64,000 bases of DNA from Luscinia megarhynchos. Its lineage: Eukaryota; Chordata; Aves; Passeriformes; Turdidae. Positions 59,800 to 64,000 of the stretch are shown piece after piece. Position 1 is the stretch's first letter, and each line of letters opens with the position of its first letter. A model generated the notes under the pieces. It made no database searches and had not been told where the DNA came from. It was given only the letters and a program-made list of their open reading frames with translations. The stretch is from the NCBI GenBank assembly GCA_034336665.1, contig JAPFBE010000032.1:992001-1056000 (forward strand), written 5' to 3'. A program made the translations under genes and the position numbers.

Positions 59800-60400
59800 G
59801 CTGTGTTTGCCTTCTCGTCCCTGGAGCGGGTGAAGAGACCACACTACTTGGGAGGTACTACCTTAGTTGCAAAACAGCTTGTCTCTTCGCGATCCCAAGT
59901 AGTCAACAACAAAACAACAAACACTCAGCCTTTCGCTGAGGAGAATCCCCTCTCTTCCCTGCCTGGGTTAGGGGACAAAGCAACAAACAACAACAGCAAC
60001 AATATTCTGCGATTTACGATTATGTGCGAGGGGGGAAAAATCACTTCAGGGAGGTCAAAACTTACACCCAGCCTTTCACTGAGGACAACCCCCTCTCTTC
60101 CCTGGGTGGGTGAGGGGACCAAAAACTGCCTGGGAGACTCTCCTTAGTTACAGAATGGTTGTCTCCTCAACTAGACCAAGCAGCTCAACAACACCTGCGA
60201 TTTACGATTATGTGCGAGGGGGGAAAAACCACTTCAGGGAGGTCAAAACTTACACCCAGCCTTTCCCTGAGGACAACCCCCTCTCTTCCCTGGGTGGGTG
60301 AGGGGACCAAAAACTGCCTGGGAGGTTCTCCTTAGTCACAAAATGATTGTCTCCTCAACTACACCAAGCAGCTCAACAACACATACACAACAAAACAGTA
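59800..60400 (-). repeat. Tandem repeat of about 188 bp in the leader
   Basis: GCGATTTACGATTATGTGCG occurs at 60009 and 60197, and the 188 bases between are repeated with about 95% identity. A third, more diverged copy lies at about 59815-60008 (shared ACTCAGCCTTTCGCTGAGGA / CCCTCTCTTCCCTG). Between primer-binding site and gag, the region where packaging signals lie. Confidence 0.88.
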
Positions 60401-60736
60401 ATAGATTACAGTTAAACACGCACTCCTCAGCCTGCGCAGTATTCTCCCTAACTCAGGGAGGTCAGTACACATTCATACAGTAATAAAGAACAAGAGCAGC
60501 GCAGTTTTGCCTTTTGCACCAAGAGATCATTTGTGAATTTCTGAAGACAGAATCCTCAAAAGAGTGTAGGGATGCTTTTCACCTAGGTGTGTGCAGTTTG
60601 CGGGAAATCTGCAATGCCCCCCTTGCTTTCTAGTCTGGCTCACCCTGTTGAGGTGGCCAGCTAGGTGCAGCTGAGGCAAGACATCCTTCCCCTGTTACAG
60701 ACTACACACAACCAGCAACCCTTCTGTCTGTCAGAA

Positions 60737-60754
60737 ATCCTGTCCGTGACGCCA
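60737..60754 (-). promoter_or_regulatory. Putative primer-binding site, tRNA not identified
   Basis: Minus strand TGGCGTCACGGACAGGAT, five bases from the LTR. The TGGCG…CAGGAT pattern is closest to tRNA-Ser types I remember, but the middle does not match. Confidence 0.5.
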
Positions 60755-60759
60755 ATATA

Positions 60760-61465
60760 TGTCAGGGTCCACATCACATGTGGAGTCCTGATAGATTCTT
60801 TTAGGGATCTCAAAGCGCAAAAGGCACAGCAAGAGACTCAGGTTTGTTTAGCACAAAGCAATAATGCAGTTTATTGAGTGCCAAAAGGAGAGAGAGAGAG
60901 AGAGTGAGAGAGAGAAAGGATGGGATATATATAGAGAGAGAAAGAGTGAGAGAGAGAAAGGATGGGATATAGCTACCAACAGACGGGACGCATCCTCGTG
61001 GTCATCCGACAAGATGCATCCTCAATCCGTTGGGGAGAAAGAGATCTCAGGGTCTTTAATTTGAGGATGTTTTTTATAGTCTTTTCCAAAGCGAGTAGCT
61101 TCTGGCCAAAAGGTGGGAAGATTCAGGTGCGCTTCGGGTTCTGTTGGGGAAAACAATCCCAAAACATGTCCAAGCGAACTCCCTGTCGGTGGGATAAACA
61201 CAGACCACTCCATCTCTGACCAGTTCATTGTTCTCACACCTGTGGGAGTCTTGTAGAGTAAACACAGTTCAGGGCAGCGTGACTAGCCGTAAGCCAGTCT
61301 CATGAGAGACCAGTCCTGGTCCAATGAGCACCACCTGGAACAATCACTTGGCGTTCCTCCCATCCCTGGCCAGCACCTTTAAGCTGCAGTTTGAGGGGTC
61401 TTCTTAGGCCTCAGGCGAGGGTCGTTGGGCAGAACAAATGAGAGGCTTTCAGACGGACTCTTACA
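60760..61465 (-). repeat. 5' LTR of the compact provirus
   Basis: Near-identical to 55776-56483. Followed by target duplication CTCTG at 61466. Confidence 0.92.
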
Positions 61466-61470
61466 CTCTG

Positions 61471-61800
61471 GAATCCAGTGGAAAGATGGATAACTTGCTG
61501 TTCAAAATCTCAGTTTTTTTATCTAAGTAGGAAAGACTTGGCTACTCCCCCTGACTGGAGCATCTCCCAATGGGATGATATAATTTTATCAGTCATACAG
61601 TGGGACTTAATGGGCCACAGCAGATGATATCTTCCTGGAGGGAGGATGGGTTGTAGAAAAGATAAATATGATTGCCTCACCTTGTCTTAAAGATGGCCCA
61701 TTAGCAGATAGTATGTGCCATGGAGATAAGGAAACCACTACCCCACCCGGCTTTCAACAGATGGTGATAGAATACACATTTCTGGCCACATCAACACAAC
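61471..61800 (-). repeat. LTR (TGTCATGGTTTG family), right half
   Basis: Continues the LTR at 55391-55775 after the inserted provirus (…TTCCTCTG joined to GAATCCAGTGG). Its right boundary is near 61750-61800, adjoining the 3' end of an ERVL integrase. Confidence 0.6.
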
Positions 61801-61869
61801 ACATTATCAACTCCTTATTCTATTACCATCTGCATAATGAAAACTTTTCACACAGTTCACACTTAAGAT

Positions 61870-62100
61870 TAGGTTTCCCTGCAGTGCACAATGGTTTCCC
61901 CATCTTTCTGCATTACCCACCAAGTGTAACCAGGTCCTTGAGCAAAGACAATCCCACGGATGGGTTTGTCCTTGCCCGAGGTGGGACTAATCCAAACAGT
62001 CTTTCCTAAAATACCTTTCATGTGTACTACAGGGACTTTATCTCCATCCACTGTGTGCAAGGGCAGGTCCTGGGCAGGACCAGCTCGGAGGCTCTGTGTA
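61870..62100 (-). pseudogene. ERVL integrase C-terminus, minus strand
   Basis: Reads VDGDKVPVVHMKGILGKTVW and CAQGPGYTWWVMQKDG-like sequence, matching the end of the integrase at 11717-12892. Stops abruptly at about 62100 where + strand ERVL sequence begins. Confidence 0.8.
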
Positions 62101-62102
62101 TT

Positions 62103-63378
62103 TTGAGCATAGACTTCCTCTGGAACGGGTATTACAAAGACCCAAAGGTACTCAGGTGGGCTTTTGGAATAGCTGCTGCAAAGGCAGAGGACATTTAGCA
62201 ATTGAACACCTTGCCTGGACTATCAGAAAACCCATCTGCAGTAGGACTCCTGAAGGTGAAAGAGAAACAAGTACCAATTGCCACCTCAACAGTGAACCAC
62301 TGGAAGTATAGGACAAATCGAGATGCTGTGATCCCCATCCACAAGATGATCCATGAGCTGGAGAGCCAAGAGATGGTCAGTAAAACCCACTCACCCTTCA
62401 ACAGCCCCATTTGCACTTAGACCAAATCTATCAGAAAACAGAGAATGACTGTGGGCTATTGGGCCTTGAATGAAGCGACTCCACTGCTGAGTGCTGCCGT
62501 GCTGAACATGTTGGAACTCCAGTACAAGCTGGAGTACAAGGCAGAGAAGTGGTACGCTATCATTGACATTACCAATGCATTTTCCTCCATTCCTCTGGCA
62601 GCAGAGTGCAGGCCTCAGTTTGCTTTCACCTGGAGCGGCGTGCAGTACACTTGGAACCGACTGCCCCAGGGGTGGAAGCACAGCCCCACCATCTGCCATG
62701 GACTGATCCAGTCTGCACTGGAAAAGGGTGAAGCCCCAGAACATCTGCAGTACATCGATGACATCATTGTGTGGGGGAACATGGCAACGGAAGTATTTGA
62801 GAAAGGAGAGAAGATCATCCAGATTCTGTTGGGAGCCGGTTTCACCATCAAGAACAGTAAAGTCAAAGGACTCAAATCCATTTCCTTGGAGTAAAGTGAC
62901 TGGACAGACGGCGTCAAATTCCCACTGAGGTCATCAATAAGATCACTGCAATGTCTCCACCGACCAGCAAAAAGGAAATACAAGCTTTCCTAAGTGCTAC
63001 AGGCTTTTGGAAAATGCAAATTCCCGAGTTCAGCCAGATTGTGAGCCCTCTCTACCTGGTCACCTGCAAGAAGAACGATTTCCATTGGAGCCCTGAACAG
63101 AAGCAAGCCTTAGCCCAGATCAAGCAGGAGATCGCTCATACAGTAGCCCTTGGTCCAGTCAGGATGGGGCCAGAGGTGAGGAATGTGCTTTACTGTGCAT
63201 TCGGGAACAATGGTTTGTCCTGGAGCCTTTGGCAGAAGGTTCCCGGAGATACTCGAGGCCGACCACTGGGATTCTGGAGCCGAAGTTACAGAGGGTCCAA
63301 AGCCAATTACACTCCCACAGAGAAGGAAATCTTGTCCGCCTATGAAGGTGTTCAAGCCACCTCAGAGGTAATCCGAGG
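62103..63378 (+). pseudogene. ERVL protease-RT-RNase H, + strand
   Basis: Starts IDFLWNGYYKDPK (protease-RT linker, one stop near 62193), then RT: VGYWALNEATPL, WYAIIDITNAFSSIPL (palm), LPQGWKHSPTICHG and YIDDIIVWGN (active site, about 62747-62776). A frameshift near 62890 moves to the thumb/connection frame (MSPPTSKKEIQAFLSATGFW) and on to RNase H start (TEKEILSAYEGVQA) by 63370. 149- and 171-codon open frames. Cut at about 63378 by opposite-strand ERVL. Confidence 0.85.
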
Positions 63379-64000
63379 GCAGACGGGGGGGGGGGGGGCA
63401 GGGAGAGGAGTAGTCATAACACTAACCCAGGACATTCCACCCCTTATCCCACATCGTGAACATTGACACACGATTGGGATATATACACCACTATACAATG
63501 TAAAAGCTTTCATCTACTTGCTCAAACCTTCAACACTTACACGTTTCCTCTCATTTTACTTACTCAGGCCTTCAACACTTACGTTATTCCTTCTGTCTCA
63601 CCCCACAATCAGATCTCCCTGAGGTACACATCGTGTTGTTCCATCTTTCTGCATTACCCACCACGTACATCCTGGTCCTTGAGCAAAGACAATCCCACGA
63701 ATGGGTTTGCCTGTACTCAAGGCAGGATTAACCCATACTGCCTTTCCTAACAAACCTCTAACTCGGGCCACTGGGACTTTATCTCCATCCACTATATTAA
63801 GGGAGTCAGACTGGGCAGGACCTGCTCGGTTGATGGAACCTCTGGTGTTAACTAACCAAGTAGCCTTTGCTAGATGTTGTTCCCAGTTTTTAAAAGACCC
63901 CCCACCCAATGCTTTCAAGGTGGTCTTCAACAATCCATTGTACCTCTCCACTTTACCCGCAGCTGGTGCATGGTAAGGGATGTGGTACACCCACTCAATA
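63379..64000 (-). mobile_element. ERVL 3' end: LTR sliver and integrase, runs off the window
   Basis: 63379-63433 matches the last 55 bases of the ERVL LTR (…CTAACCCAGGACA, with a 14-base G run), followed by the polypurine tract and integrase from 63598 on the minus strand (open 130 codons to 63990: YHIPYHAPAAGKVERYNGLL with the catalytic Glu, then CTWWVMQKDG at the end). The rest lies beyond the right edge. Confidence 0.85.

Larger units (their letters stand above)
55776..61465 (-). mobile_element. Compact non-autonomous provirus with collapsed gag-pol
   Basis: LTRs of 708 and 706 bp (55776-56483, 60760-61465), TG…CA ends, exact 5-bp target duplication CTCTG (55771-55775, 61466-61470). The LTRs differ at about ten positions, so this is one of the youngest insertions here. 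Only 4.3 kb of internal sequence: a leader with tandem repeats, a 536-codon gag-pol frame with internal deletions, an env-like region with stops, and a long A-rich segment. It could move only with proteins supplied in trans. Confidence 0.9.

Overview
This window is nuclear DNA from a bird. The avian signs are CR1 LINEs ending in the CR1 3' motif, several bird LTR families, and one host gene matching KCMF1. A passerine is my best guess from LTR families resembling songbird elements, but I cannot prove it from sequence alone. The only intact host gene I recognise is KCMF1 (RING-independent E3 ubiquitin ligase, + strand). Six coding exons lie at 18284-18451, 26916-27055, 33170-33271, 36176-36350, 41576-41855 and 43188-43440, with the stop at 43438-43440 and a polyadenylation signal near 43786. 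The first coding exon (only a few codons in other vertebrates) is not seen and probably lies upstream of base 1. The intron between the fourth and fifth exons seen here is an AT-AC, U12-type intron.

Well over half of the window is retroelement. From left to right: (1) an inverted pair of LTR/leader fragments at 1-878; (2) a class II (betaretrovirus-like) provirus, minus strand, 879-7547, inserted into an older LTR (500-878 plus 7556-8260) and itself carrying a solo LTR in its RT gene; (3) a complete ERVL-type provirus, minus strand, 10920-17683, with a 5-bp target duplication, a tRNA-Ile primer-binding site and an open RNase H-integrase frame; (4) KCMF1 introns holding CR1 copies, one of them nearly full length with its ORF1 esterase region, and solo LTRs of several families; (5) inside the last-but-one coding intron, a CR1 split by a processed RAB7A pseudogene; (6) after KCMF1, from 44.9 kb to the end, an almost continuous stack of nested proviruses. 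In that stack a class II provirus (48229-54616) sits inside an ERVL gag, and a compact non-autonomous provirus (55776-61465) with near-identical LTRs and one 536-codon collapsed gag-pol frame sits inside another LTR. It is followed by ERVL pieces in alternating orientation running off the right edge.

The combination of KCMF1, a gene with known Z and W gametologs in birds, and very dense young ERVs suggests a W-chromosome copy. The C-terminal exons also differ noticeably from the conserved vertebrate protein as I remember it. This is inference and needs a Z/W comparison. I found no tRNA, rRNA or CRISPR. No endogenous retrovirus here appears intact: each has stops, frameshifts or large deletions, although two individual frames are open.
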